From Trogon surrucura (taxonomy: Eukaryota; Chordata; Aves; Trogoniformes; Trogonidae): DNA of 64,000 nt. Position 1 is the stretch's first letter. Every line of letters starts with the position of its first letter. Shown here piece after piece: positions 1 through 11,179 of the stretch. The notes under the pieces were generated by a model. The model had not been told where the DNA came from and did not search any database. It saw only the letters and a list, made by a program, of their open reading frames with translations. The stretch spans positions 133,451,845 through 133,515,844 of the forward strand of contig CM036617.1 of NCBI GenBank assembly GCA_020746105.1, given 5' to 3'. Position numbers and translations under genes: made by a program.

Positions 1-154
1 TTCATGAAACAATTAGCTCTTTAAAACTTAAGCTTGATTACATTCGGAGCCAGCCTGCGGGGGCGGGCGGTGGTCCCGGCCCCTCTGGGAGCTCGTGGCT
101 GCTGGGAGCTGGTGGCTGCAGGGAGAGCCGCGTTCCCAGGCTGCGGCTGTGCTG

Positions 155-310
155 GCGAGCGAGGGGTGGCTCGAGGACCTCATCCTCTTCCTCATCCTCA
201 TCACAGTCCTCTGCCTCTTCCTCGTCATAGTCCTCTGCTTCTTGCTTGTCATAGTCCTCATCCTCATGCTCTTTCTCTTCTGAGCATCGTGGCCACATCC
301 CAGTCACCTC
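155..310. repeat. Acidic-codon simple repeat, copy 1
   Basis: This is an imperfect CCTCATCCTCTT-type tract; on the minus strand it reads as Glu/Asp-rich codons. The flanks (a CTGGCGAGC motif before, a GTGGCCACATC motif after) recur around the tract near 790-955, so the two are copies of one local duplication. The translated acidic protein is a by-product of the repeat; no gene is claimed. Confidence 0.6.
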
Positions 311-429
311 CTGGGAACAGTTCCTGGCGCCAGCTAACTTGCGCTGTGCCCAGGTGTTAGATTTCTTTTCCCACTGGCACCAGTTACACCCGTCTTAATT
401 TTACTTAAAGGTCCTTTGCAATCAGTGAG

Positions 430-640
430 TGCCCAGCGAGTTGCTCCACTGTCTAGTAAAAAACTGTCATTTCCTTCCCTGGCTTTACTGGAACCAGAGG
501 ATCGGCTGGGGAGGCTTGAATCGGTTTTTCTACAACTGGTCTTTCCTCTGTAGTAAACAAGAATTCCAAACGAGCTTGACTGTCACCCCAGTTAGGATAA
601 CGAGTCATCATGACAGCCTCACTAGTGCTGAACAACACTC
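430..640 (-). pseudogene. Possible gammaretrovirus-like gag (capsid) scrap
   Basis: The minus-strand translation contains a YPNW stretch followed by FLFTTEER. This resembles the capsid region of gamma-type gag proteins, where a PTW/PNW motif precedes a TTEER-like motif. The frame is short and closed by stops, and no LTR is visible nearby. If correct it is an old solo fragment of an endogenous retrovirus. It rests on one short motif and could be chance. Confidence 0.3.
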
Positions 641-789
641 GGGTTTGCGAGGCAGAGCTAACAACTGACCTGCCTCACCATTTTTCTCTGTACCAGTCCT
701 CTCTGTTTTACAGCTTGTACAACAGGAGTCACAACTCTTAACCAGACAGGTGCCAGGCTGAGTCCATGTTTGAGTCCACACCTGCAGCT

Positions 790-955
790 GTCCTGGCGAG
801 CAAAGGGCGACTCAGAACTCCTCATCCCCAGCCAAGCTCTGCCCTGCTCATCCTCATCCTCATCCTCATCCTCATCCTCATCCTCATCCTCATCCTCATC
901 CTCTTCTGAGCAGTGTGGCCACATCTCAGTCGTCTCTTGGGAACGATCGGGGGCT
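790..955. repeat. TCCTCA hexamer microsatellite, copy 2 of local duplication
   Basis: About nine uninterrupted TCCTCA-type units lie at roughly 848-903. On the minus strand they read as alternating Asp and Glu. The flanks match those of the tract at 155-310. The uniform repeat suggests recent expansion relative to copy 1. Confidence 0.75.
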
Positions 956-1716
956 GCAACCCAGAGCCGGAGGGTGGCCTGTAAGTGAGTCGTGGTGGAG
1001 CTGCTGGAGGAAAGTCTCTCTGGGCTTCTGATGCCCCACGCGTGCGATCTGAAAGGGACAGGCAGAGCAACCGCTGTTGTGAAGCGCAAAGAAGAGGTAA
1101 CGAGGACCTGTGGGGCAGGGCAGGTGGCTGCTCGCTGAGCTCTTCCTTTCTGTGTCAGTCCCCTGGGCATTTCTTTGCGGTGGCCACTGGGGTGGTGAGA
1201 GTTGGGGGACACGGCTGTGCCTCTGTGGAGTGACTGGGCATGCTGGGTGCCAGGAGCGAGAGGCAGGGTGCGGCCTTGCAGGTGAGCTCTGCCCGAAGCG
1301 GTTTGGCTGCTGGCAGCTCGCTGCCGGGACTTGTTGTGTGTCCCTGTGCTGTCCTCGGCTGCCTGTGGGTGATGACAGAGATTAGAGGGGAGGAAGAAGA
1401 GGGAAGCTCCCAGCCCCTTCCTCTGCGTTCCTACTCACCCTGCTTGCCGGGCGCCGTGGCACGCTGAGTGCTGAGCTGAGACTGCAGCTGGGTGTGCGGG
1501 ACGAGCTGGGGAGAAGGAGAAGAGAGGGTGAAATTCCATCCCTGCCTGCAGCTCTGGTCACAGCCTCGGCCTCTGCCCTGGGTGGCTGTCACCACTGAGC
1601 AGCTTTCCCTGCCAGCACCTGGCACAGGGAAGGATCACAGCCCCGGCCCGGATTCTTGCCCTTCCTGCCCTCTTCCCACTGGTACCCAGCTCGCCCTGGC
1701 TCAGGCACAGCCTCAC
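956..1716. other. No gene recognised; flank of CCDC157-like pseudogene
   Basis: GC-rich unique sequence between the microsatellite and the last recognisable CCDC157-like coiled-coil exon. It may hold that gene's 3' part, but no further exon could be supported. Confidence 0.4.
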
Positions 1717-2769
1717 CTTCCGCACACCCTCCTCAGCAGCCGCCTTCACCTTGGCCAGATCAGAGCTGATCTGCGTGTTCTCCTGCTCCCGCATGCCGAT
1801 GAGGATGCTGTTGGCCTGGATCTCCTTCTCCGTGTTCTCAGCCAAGCTCCCAGTGCCTGCCAAAAAAGATACAGGGGGCAGGAACCAGAGCTCAGCCTGC
1901 CGCTGCCTGCCCGCTCCGAGGGGTCGGCAGCAGCCCTCCTGCCTCCCACTGAGGGGAAAGCAGACGCTGCCACTCGCTCCCTTACTCCCAAACTTAGCTT
2001 CGGTGGGGACGTGGAGATTGGGCAGAACACCAGGAGCTTCTCCCGCTCCTTCAGCTCCCGCGCCTGCTCCTCCAGCTTGGTGCCGTTCACCCGCAGCTCC
2101 GAGACAGTCTGCTCCATCCAGGCTCTGCTTCTCCCGGCGCACCGTGTCTAGCAGCTCCTGTGTAGCACAGCAGAGAGGGTGAGGTTTGCGGAGCCCGCTC
2201 CCAAACCCGGGGACGGCACAGCCTGGGGTAGTGCCGCATGGAGTCCTCGGACCCCCCCCAAGGCAAGCTCCCTCCCTGTCCTTAGGTGCTAAGGGCGGCC
2301 ACGTGGCGATGTCCCAGAGGTCCCAGCAGAGGGAAACCTCTGCTCCCCCAGGGGCCCCGCTCCCACAGCCCCAGACGTGCACCAGGTGTCAGCGCTGACC
2401 TGCTGCACCCGTACCTGGTGCTCGCTCTGCTGCCCCTCCTGGGAAAACTCTGTTCCCTCGGGGGCTCTGCTCCTGCACCCCCAGAAGCACAGGTGCTGGG
2501 AGCAGCACTATACCTCTCCGTAGGTCGTCCTTGTCCTGCTCCAGCCTGGCTCCAGCCACTAAAGACTCGATCTTTTCTGCCAGGCTCTGCTCAGCCTCCT
2601 TCCTCTGCTGCGCTTGGGCCTCCTTGTCTCGCTGAAGCAAGAGGAGAAGTCCTCAACCCGTTCGCGCAGCTCACTCTTCTGTTTCTCTGACTTTTCAAAC
2701 CCTGACTTACAAGGAAAGGCCTGCTACAGCAGCATCTGGAGGTGTTTGCTGGCAAGGAGCGGAGCGGAG

Positions 2770-3115
2770 GTGTTCCCACCTCGGCATCCTGCTCCGAGGG
2801 GTCTTGCCGCGACTGCCGCTGGGCCTGCACCATCACCCCGGTGCAGAGGAGCAGGGTAACCAGCAGGATGGTGTTCCACAGCTGCTGGAGGTACTTCTGC
2901 ACCAGTATCTCGTGACCATCAGCCCCGTGGACGTGCAGGTCCTTCAGATCGGCCCTCGGGATCTCCGTGCAGCAGGGGAGGCCCGGCAGGTGTGCCATGC
3001 TGCCCAGGTGGTGGGATCCGGCCCGTGGGCTGCAAGAGCCGGAGGGACAGCCCTGGGAGGGAGGGAGCCGGGGGGCTGGAGGGGGACCCCAGGAGGGGCT
3101 GGGGAGCTCCGGAGG
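2770..3115 (-). pseudogene. Duplicated CCDC157 5' end fused to an unidentified membrane segment
   Basis: From about 3115 down to 2940 the sequence repeats the CCDC157 upstream flank and first ~20 codons (MAHLPGLP then ADLKDL; compare MAQLPGLP at 4361). The open frame then runs into unrelated sequence with a hydrophobic stretch (LWNTILLVTLLLCTGVMV) that could span a membrane, followed by a Gln/Arg-rich tail. I do not recognise the second half. It may be an exon of another gene brought in with the duplication, or a chance open frame. Confidence 0.45.
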
Positions 3116-4113
3116 ACCCAGGTCATCCCCGGACAAGGAGGCAGCTTAGAAAAATTACGCTCCCCCACGCCCTCCCGCCTGCCTGGACCCCCTACCGCTC
3201 TGCTGCTGCCCGGGATGGAGACCCGTGAGCTCCTTCCTGATCTGAATGGCCCGCAGCTTCAGCAGGCGCTGCCGTCCTGAGCCTGCTGGGAGAGTGAGCA
3301 CTCTGCGCTGAGCTTCCCATGCTCGCTCTGCACCTCCCTGGGCACTCGCTGAGCTGGTTTTCTGCGTAGCTGGTGAAGTTGTGGAGCAGCAGCAGCAGCC
3401 TTTTTGGAAAGAAACAAAACACAGCTCAGATCAACAGAGTATCTGTAGTGGGGATGAGGTGAGTTTGGCACAAGAGAGTGGGCATCAGTGTTCCTGTGAC
3501 CCCCCCCCAGGCCTGAATGGCTCCACGGAGCAGTATTTGGTGGGATGCAAATCCCCCTGCAGTTGGCAGGACACGGGCTGTGCAAGCTGCTTGCAGCCTG
3601 ACACTGCTGCTTGGCTCCAGTTTGGTTCTCCAGAAGATCTGGGGCACCCACGCTGCTGATATTAAACCCTAAATGTTAGGGGCAACGCCTCCACAGGAGT
3701 GGCTTGTCTTTTGAAATGGAGGCACGTTTATTTCACCCAGGTTGCAACAGGCACTTTGCCTCCCCGGCCTGCAGGTGCAGCCCTGTCCAAGTGTTTCCAA
3801 GGTTTTGGGAGTCAGTTTAAGGAGGCTGCCCCCATCTGCCCAGGTGCCCTCAGTGTCTCCTCTTGCTCCTCTGCAGGCAGCATCTGTGCTGGTAGCGCTG
3901 TGCTCTGTGCAGGGAGAGGAGCTGGGCTTTAACACTCTCCGTGCAGAGCTGCGGAGCGTGTGGCAGAGGTGCCGGCACAGCGCTCCTCGGGAAAGGTGTA
4001 GGAGAAAAAGAATCCAGAGCCGCTGCACAGGCTGGACCCGCGACTGTGCCCTTCTGTGCGGGGAGACGGTGTCGCTGTGCCAGCCCAGCTTCTCTGAAGA
4101 GAGGGCCTCTCAC

Positions 4114-4361
4114 CTGTCCAGTAGCAGCTCCCGCAGCATTATATGGGAGTGCTGGGCGAACTCGGGGTCACTCCCAGTGTAGCTGTGTCGCTCCAGCAGC
4201 TCCACCGTGTCCAGGTGGCAGGGCAGCTGGTTCGGGAACTTCCATGCTGGAAAGCGCACAGCCCCAGCCCTGCAGGAGACCTCGGCGATGGCCGCCTGCA
4301 GGTCCTTCAGGTCGGCACTCAGGCTCTCGATGTAGCGGGGGAGGCCCGGGAGCTGTGCCAT
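4114..4361 (-). CDS. CCDC157: CCDC157-like first coding exon
   Basis: The exon opens with MAQLPGLPRYIESLSADL and ends at a clean donor (ACAG|GTGAG). It keeps the family's conserved WKFP motif, an LDTVELLE helix and the SDPEFAQHSH segment. The frame is open throughout and joins in phase to the Leu-rich start of the next piece at 3399. It sits just downstream of a CpG-rich promoter-like stretch. Confidence 0.65.
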
Positions 4362-4379
4362 GCTGCCCAGGCGGGGGGA

Positions 4380-4850
4380 CCCGGCCCGTGGGCTGCAAGG
4401 GTCCGCTCGGGCCAGTGGGCCACAAGGGCTGGGGGTCAGCCCCGGGGGGCGGGGGCTGGAGGGGGACCCCAGGAGGGGCGGGGGTATCTGAAAAGTGCCA
4501 AGGGACCGAGGGATCCCGGGCGAGGATGCGCAGGGTCGGGCCGGAGCCCGCGGGGAGTCGCGGAGAGAAAACCGCCACCGGTCGCGTCGCCGCCGCCGCG
4601 TCCAGTTGCCGAGGCAACGGCCCAGGCCCCGCCCCCTGGCGCAGGCCACGCCCCCTCCCGCCGCGAGGGTTCGCTCCGCCTCGCGCTGTTCCATCCGCGG
4701 GGCCCGGCTCCGCCCCCGCGCGCTGCCCAGGGACCTGCCCGCCGCGCACGCGCTCTTCCCGCCTCCCCCGGGCCGAGGCCGGCGCGCGCTAGTGTTTCCG
4801 CCCGTCGCGTTACGGCAGCGTCAGCCAGAGGGAACGGGAACGAAACGTAA
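4380..4850. promoter_or_regulatory. CpG-rich promoter-like region of the CCDC157-like gene
   Basis: Very CpG-dense sequence directly upstream of the minus-strand start codon at 4361, with GC boxes (CCCCGCCC and CCACGCCCC types). Whether it is still active is unknown. Confidence 0.5.
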
Positions 4851-5349
4851 AAGTAGTTCTGGGACCTTCCTCTTAAGATTGATGTGACCTCGTTACACTT
4901 TCTGCTTTGCAGTTACTCTGGCTTGTGCAGAGCTTGTGGCTTGAGTGGTATTTTGCCATTGCCCTGCCTGTCCCTGTCAAGATTAGAAACATTTCCCGTA
5001 GTCCTGTTGTGGTTTGACCTTGGCCAGCGGCCAGGTGCCCACACAGCTGCTCTGTCACCCCCCCTTCTCTGCTAGACAGGGGCAGAAAATATAACCATGG
5101 GCCCGTGGTTGGAGGTAAGGACAGGGGAATCACCGGCATCTTCCGTCCTGGGCAAAACAGACTGGATTTTGGAGAAATGAATTAATTTTGTTAAGGGACA
5201 AATCAGAGAAAAGTAGTGAGAAATAAAAACATCTAAAAAAAATAACACCTTCTCCCCATCTGTCCCTTCTTCCCAGGCTCAATATCAATCACAGTTTCTC
5301 CACCTCCTCCCTCCGAGCGGTGTGTGTGCACTTTGTAACCAACACAGCG
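4851..5349. other. No gene recognised
   Basis: Unique-looking sequence between the CpG-rich region and the left edge of the inverted repeat. Nothing further was identified. Confidence 0.4.
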
Positions 5350-6210
5350 GCTGTTGCGGTGTGTATCGGAGATGAAACCACAGTGAGTGCTGTCAGTGAG
5401 TGCACTTAAAAATGTGAACGTTCATCTCAGGTTCACAAAGTACAGGGAAAATTTGGAATCTGAAATGCAGTTGTACAGAACTTTGGTTTAATTCCCAAAG
5501 AGGACTGACCTCAATTTTGGTATTCTTCCAGTTTTGGTAACATCAGGAAAATGAAAACATGTTATTCTTTGCTCTTTATGTTCTGCAAGGTGAAATTTTT
5601 GCCTTGTACTGAGCGAAGGAGGGAGAACTCTCCCTGGTCCCTTTCCTTTGAAGAAGCTTACGCTCCACTGCAGAGGCTTTGGTAGAGTTCTCTAAGCAAA
5701 ATATTTCTGTGGAGACAAACCTTACACTGGGGCAATCCTGCTTTGCTTCCAGCCACATAACGGTGTCACCCTTTAATGAGGCAATTCTTTGGGTTTTTAT
5801 GCTTTGCTAAGCAGAGAAGTGATTCTTCAGACTTGAGTGAAGTTGTGAAGAGCATCTCCAGACCTAGGGATGCTCAGGGTCCATCTGCTCTTGGGATTAC
5901 ATAATTATTTACTTACACCTGTGCCTTGCCTGTAGTCATTCTCAGGGAGCTGGGGATTATTATTTACTCAGCCTCTTTGTTATACAGCCCTTTCCTAAAA
6001 CCGAGGAATGGTTTGGGTTTAAGGAGCTGTTAGGTAAGGGTTTAGGAATGTTGTATTTTTCCATCTGAGGATTAAGGAGCTGTCTGCCTACCTGATTTTG
6101 CTGAAGGCCCTGTCAATAAATGACAAATGGGAGACCTAGTGGTCAGAGGTTGGGAGAGATCATAAAACTGGAGAGAACTGGCTTGGCTTTGTTTTGTTCT
6201 GCGCAAGAAT

Positions 6211-6250
6211 TAATATATATGTGTGTGTGTGTATATATATATATATATAA
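6211..6250. repeat. TA/TG microsatellite
   Basis: Alternating TA with a short TG run. The mirrored counterpart in arm 2 lies near 34732-34770. Confidence 0.9.
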
Positions 6251-7469
6251 TTACAATAGAGAGAGAGAGCATGCTGGGAGCCCCTATACCCTGCCAGCTG
6301 GAAGAGGGTTGGAAATCGAAGTTTCCCTAATACGCCAGAGTTAGCAGCTCCCAAGTTGAAAGTACAGCTGTTGGTTCCCTGGTATAGAAATCCCGTGGAA
6401 GCTGCTTGGAAGAAGAGCAGAGCAAGAGACCGTGAGGAGCCTGAACATGATGACTTGGATAATTTCTCACTGTCTAGAAATACCTGATGTGGATGTTTGC
6501 AGGGGGCTTTCTGGGACCTCTGCCCAAATTTTGGAATGCATCGGGCTGTTGGCACGGGCATCGTGTGTAGGAGAGAGGCTGTTGTCCAGCCTGCAAAAGG
6601 TCAGTCATGCTTTCTAGTTTTCAGGTTACTTTCTCTGCAGTTGCCTTTCTATGTCGATAGATGCAAGCAGATGTCATAACAAACTCTTACACAGGTACAT
6701 AAATTGTGCTGCCTCAGACACTGGCCCAGACTTCCAGCACCGCTCGAAGCATCTCCCCTCCTGCCTCCCTGCCCTTTCAGGCTGGTGATTATACAAATGT
6801 TTAACCTCTGAGAGGACAGTACAACTGTGATTGCTGGAGAAGTTGCCCTACACTTTGTCTGTTGCAGGAAAAACAGAGCTTTTTTTTTTTATTTTTCCTT
6901 TTTTAATGCGTATATGAAGAGGCTGTAGATGTCTGAACCGTGCATATTTTAAGGTCTACAGGGCTTCAACTGGGTGCTGCGCATAAACACATCTCCCTGG
7001 GCTGTGAGCATAAACGCTGTCAGCACAGAGCATTGTTTCTTCTGGAATGACAGTATCTGCAGCGGCTACATAGTAAAGGACCAGTCATGTTTATGCAGGT
7101 CTGGGATTGATTTCGGGCCCACAATCCACTGGTCGTATTTCCAGTTTGGGAGGTGGCCGTACACAGTTTAGCCCTGGATCATTGGAACTATTACAGCTGT
7201 TTGTATTTTACAGAGTTTCTCTATATTGAGCAGGAGACAATTTAGCTGAACAGCTTTCTGGGGTTTTGGGGGGGGGAAATCAGCTAGGAAGTCCAGTTCT
7301 GACAGTGTGTTAGAGAATGCTGGAGGCAATGTTAGGGAAGAGGGCTGGAGGTCTTGGTGTAAAGTGAATTATTTGGGGGCTTCTGGTTTTATTTTATGAA
7401 GGGTGTGCATATGAAAGGATGAAAATCAGATTGGTAGATGTGAAAGAAAAACCTGAATATGAATCTGCC

Positions 7470-9022
7470 AACATCTCTAAAGGCATCGTATATAGGGATC
7501 AGTGGTTGCTGGTGTGAACTACTTCATTATGGTTTGTATATATTACAGTGCTTTGGTGTTAAACACTACAGGTGACTTGCAGAGTGATTTAGAGCAAGAA
7601 ACAGAAGCAAGTGTAGTAGAAAACCATCCCATGTTACTAATAGAGTCAGGGACTATCTCCAGAAGCTTATGAAGTTCCTCTGTTTGGTACTACTGTAGAA
7701 TAGGAATATAAAACTTGTAAACCACACACTGTGCTGCTTCACCTGTGAACGATAACTTTCTTAGGATCATCTCACTCAAACGCTATAGGTGGCCTTATCA
7801 GCTCAGATCACTTAAACTAGTCCTAAATCTGCTCTTCTGTTTCCACAAAGCAGCCTCCCTGTTGCCTGTGTGGCCTCCAGCTCTGTTTGTTACAACAAAA
7901 TTGAAGTCAGCCTGAGGGACCGATGGAGAGTTAGAGTGAATTTTAATTTCGTTCTAAAGAAAAAATGAATGCAAGCATCTCATACTCCACAGACTAGTTT
8001 TGCATGTGGGCGTGTGGTGATGTTTTGGTTCTGTGTCCTGTGCTGCAGAGGTGCAGCCTGCCTGCTAGTTCATTCTACATTTTCAAAACCCCCTTTCTGC
8101 TGTGGGGAAAAATGGGTAACGCTCAGTTTGGAGCTCTCCAGTAGCACCATTCATCCTCCGCTAGAAAACCTTTCCTGTAGATCGAAGCAGCTTTCTGTGA
8201 AGCAACATTTAAGAAATCGCTGTGTATATTTTGCGAGTGAAGGCCAGGAAGCATCACGTAGCTGCAGGGCGGCTTTTTTTGGGAGCAGAGCACACCTTGT
8301 GTGTGACTGCTGTGTCTTAACCCTGCACGTGTGCAGACATATGCCTGCCTGGCAGGATGCACACCCTCGACAAAAGTCAGGATCTTTTTATCAAAGAAAT
8401 CAACAGGAAGGGTTTGGGGGATGCTAATTCAGCTTCTTTGGACTGTGTGTCAGCATCGGACAGCTCTTTCAGGGTGCTGGCACTGTCTCTGCATCCTGTC
8501 CCACCCTGAAATCATTAAGATTTTCTCAGTGCTTCTTGTCTCTTCCCCTACATGTCCCAAGAAACTGTGAAGTGAGGTGGTGGGATCTTGATGACCGAAA
8601 TAGGCACCATCAGAACCTTTCCCCTGTTGTGCCTTCTGTGCTTTCACACCCCAGCAGGCCTTCTCATCTTCCCTTCACATGAGACTGAAGGTTTCAATTA
8701 CAGTTCTCTACAGGTGTAGATTCTCTCTGTCAACAATTACTATCCAGACTTGGACTAAAAACTGGTGAATTAAAAAGGGAGATGCACCTAAAATTAAGCT
8801 TCTGAGCAAAGATATTCTTCCAAGCATGTAAGAACATCCTTTTGTTTGAACCTGCTTGACGTGTGATCCTCACTTTCCGGTTCTGGTTTCTAGGTCCAAG
8901 TTGCTGAGGATGACTATGTCCACTTGAGGGTGTTTCAGAGCCTTCCTTACGAGAACCAAGGTCCCAGCCTTGCTGCTTTTCAAACTGGCAAAACCAGGGA
9001 AGATCCCCTGACCTACTTCTGA
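7470..9022 (+). pseudogene. Broken cystatin-A-like (stefin) gene copy in arm 1
   Basis: This is the plus-strand mirror copy of cystatin-A-like exons 2 and 3. Only the 3' half of exon 2 remains (about 7470-7531): the splice acceptor, the poly-pyrimidine tract and the first ~14 codons present in arm 2 are deleted. One base is also missing inside the codons for the QVVAG inhibitory loop, which shifts the frame. Exon 3 (8894-9022) is open and ends in the family's YF-stop. No exon 1 is found on this strand to the left. The copy should therefore be dead, although exon 3 keeps a usable acceptor and could be spliced into other transcripts. Confidence 0.85.
8894..9022 (+). pseudogene. Orphan cystatin-A-like exon 3, arm 1
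   Basis: It begins after a TTTCTAG acceptor, encodes [18 protein letters not shown] and ends DPLTYF-stop. It is 129 bp, the same as exon 3 of the intact gene in arm 2. Where arm 2 has Glu-Tyr this copy has Asp-Tyr, so the copies are not identical. Confidence 0.85.
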
Positions 9023-9529
9023 GAGACGGCAAGAAACAGTGCTTCACTTTTGCAAGTTACATGTGGTTTCTGCCTGCCTGTGCGAATAAATGCATGAAAA
9101 TAAAAGCGCAAATGGGTTTCGGGCCGTGCTTTGCTTGTGTTCATGTTTTGGTGCTGTAGCGAAGGCTGGGTGTGTAATTGTCACAGGTGTATATAGTGCC
9201 TGGAAAGGACGTGGCAGCTGCCCCTTTTCCTGCATCCTGGCATCCTGGGTGAGATGCTTTAATTCCTCAAAGTGTGAAGACAGCCTGTGGCCTCCTGGCC
9301 TTTGGGAGTAGTCCTGCCCTTGTGCATCTAACGTAGTTTCCGCAAGAGCTCAGTCCCATGTTACAAAGCTTTAAGAGGCAGCAAGTCTGGTGTTAGCACC
9401 ACTAACATCCTCTCACAGAGGAACATTTGGAGAAAATGCTCAGCTTTTTGAACCGTGAAACCACTTTGTGGCTGGAGGGGAGTTACCACCACCAAAGAAG
9501 AAAAATGTCTACAAAACCACTGTCACCTG

Positions 9530-10205
9530 CAGAGCCGCTGCGGGTGCGCTCGGTCCCACTGTCCAGGTCATTAATGAAGATGCTCCACATTACCAGTCCA
9601 AATACTGACCAGGAGGGTACACCAGTAGGGACCGGCCTCCAGCTGGACTGTGCTGCTGCTGACCCTTTTGAGCATGGCAGCTCAGCTAGATTGCAGCCCA
9701 CTTGCCTAGCACATGCTTCATCAATCTGTCTGTGAGGATGTTATGGAAGACACTATGAAAACTCTTGCTAAACTCAAGGTAATAACTCCTGTCTTTTCTG
9801 CCAAGACATTTACTTCATCATTGCAGGCTGTCAAGTTGATTTAAGCATGAGCTCCCCTTTGTAAATCTGTACTGCCGACTTCCACTCACCTTCTTGTCCT
9901 TAACGTGTTTGGAAATGGCTTCCAGGATTGCCTGCACCATCACCTTTGCAGGGACTGAGGTGAGGCTGATGAGCCTGTAAGTGCTCCAGATTCTCCTTCC
10001 GGCCCTTCTTGAAAATATTTGAAGAACCTCAAATTCCTGAAGGCAAGTCCTACCAGTAACGGCTGAGAACAAAGGCGACATTGAACGCTTCAGCCTTTTC
10101 TGCATCCTGTCAGCAGCTCCCCTGCTCCACTGAGCACAGAGGGCCCACGTTTTCCTTAGTGTCCCTTTTGCTGCCGATACACCCACAGAAACCTTTATTA
10201 TCATC
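9530..10205 (-). mobile_element. Old CR1 LINE reverse-transcriptase fragment (arm 1)
   Basis: The minus-strand translation shows CR1-type RT motifs: YRLISLTSVPAKVM, then a SCLNQL motif, then SSWRPVPTGVP and FINDLDSG. It is disrupted by stops and gaps. The same fragment is present in mirror orientation in arm 2, so it predates the inverted duplication. Confidence 0.8.
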
Positions 10206-11050
10206 TTCCATGTCTCTCACCAAGTTGAATTGGAGTATTTCTAATTAAAACATACAACAAACATAGGGTTATCTGGAACACAGAAAGCGCTCGTGGAAAA
10301 AGCCTCTGAGCAAGGTAATGATCAATATCGAGAACCAGTAAAGAGAACAGTGAAACACCAGACAAATATGCCATCTCAATTCAAGAGAAATATTTATTGC
10401 AGAAATGCTTGTCCAGCTTAAGTTCCTTGCCAGGACTTTTCCTTAGGACTGAAAAAGAAGCAAGTAGTTTGGGGTTGATTTTGTTAAACCTGTACACCCC
10501 TCTACTGGTCACTATACCCTACTGCTGCAAGAGCATAAACACGATTACCAAGGGAATGCTTGTCTAAAAGACTAAAATCCTCTTTTTTTGCTTTCAAGTT
10601 CACCTCAGCTGAAGTCTCTCTACACGTCTTTGCCAATAAAACACACATTGCAATATAAATCGACAGATATACTCACAGCTGCAAAACAGCACAGAAAAGA
10701 TTCCAGTTTTCTTCTTGCTCCCGGCTGTAAATAACAGGGGTGTCACTCCCAATTTGCAGACCAAGGAAGTCCACAAGCAGGACTCAGCCACAGTGAAGCT
10801 GCACCGCAGTCAGCGCAGCTTCTTGGGTTTGCGCAGTGTAGGTGAAAGGAAGAGCCGTGTGACTCTAAAATTTAGACACTGCTCAGTAAGGGAGTGGCAC
10901 AAAACGAATTGAGGATTTTCTCCCCCAACCCAGCATTAAGATTAAAGAAAGACACTTTCTTTTCTCCTTTGTTGGCACAGGAATCAACATTTTGCAGCCT
11001 ACAGGAAACGCACGTAAGAAATCGTTAGGAAAACGCACACAATGAGCTCT

Positions 11051-11179
11051 CTAGAAAAAAGCCAGCTCATCGTGCTGCGCCTTGCTGCTCTGGTAGCTGT
11101 GGAGACTCAGCGGCTTGTCCTCGTGGGGAAGGCTCCTGAACACCCGCAGGTGCACGAACTCATCATTGCCAACGTGGAC
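11051..11179 (-). CDS. CSTB: Cystatin-B-like exon 3 (arm 1 copy)
   Basis: It encodes 42 residues ending DELAFF-stop, after a CTTTGCAG acceptor. It contains [14 protein letters not shown], including the second-hairpin Leu-Pro. The arm 2 copy differs at two residues. Confidence 0.92.
   Translation of the reverse strand, partial: VHVGNDEFVHLRVFRSLPHEDKPLSLHSYQSSKAQHDELAFF

Larger units (their letters stand above)
1717..4361 (-). pseudogene. CCDC157: CCDC157-like coiled-coil gene, probably broken
   Basis: Minus-strand fragments match CCDC157, a coiled-coil protein, in order. An N-terminal exon reads ADLKDLQAAIAEV then VRFPAWKFPNQ. A RLLLLLHNF exon follows (start 3399), then a coiled-coil piece near 2714-2522. 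Next comes an exon at 2157-1986 containing ELKEREKLLVF, and one at 1855-1717 containing EKEIQAN and KVKAAAEEG. Several splice sites look usable. However, the frame shifts inside the 2157-1986 exon, where TGGA is duplicated at 2113-2120, and again near 2650. The 5' end is also duplicated internally at ~3001. CCDC157 is not a usual neighbour of CASR, so this looks like a translocated, decaying copy. A sequencing error at the shifts, leaving a live gene, is the alternative. Confidence 0.6.

Noticed and set aside
658..1212. Minus-strand open frame of 184 codons with a long Asp/Glu run
   Set aside because: The acidic run is the translated hexamer microsatellite; the flanks show no family resemblance and no splice or start context.
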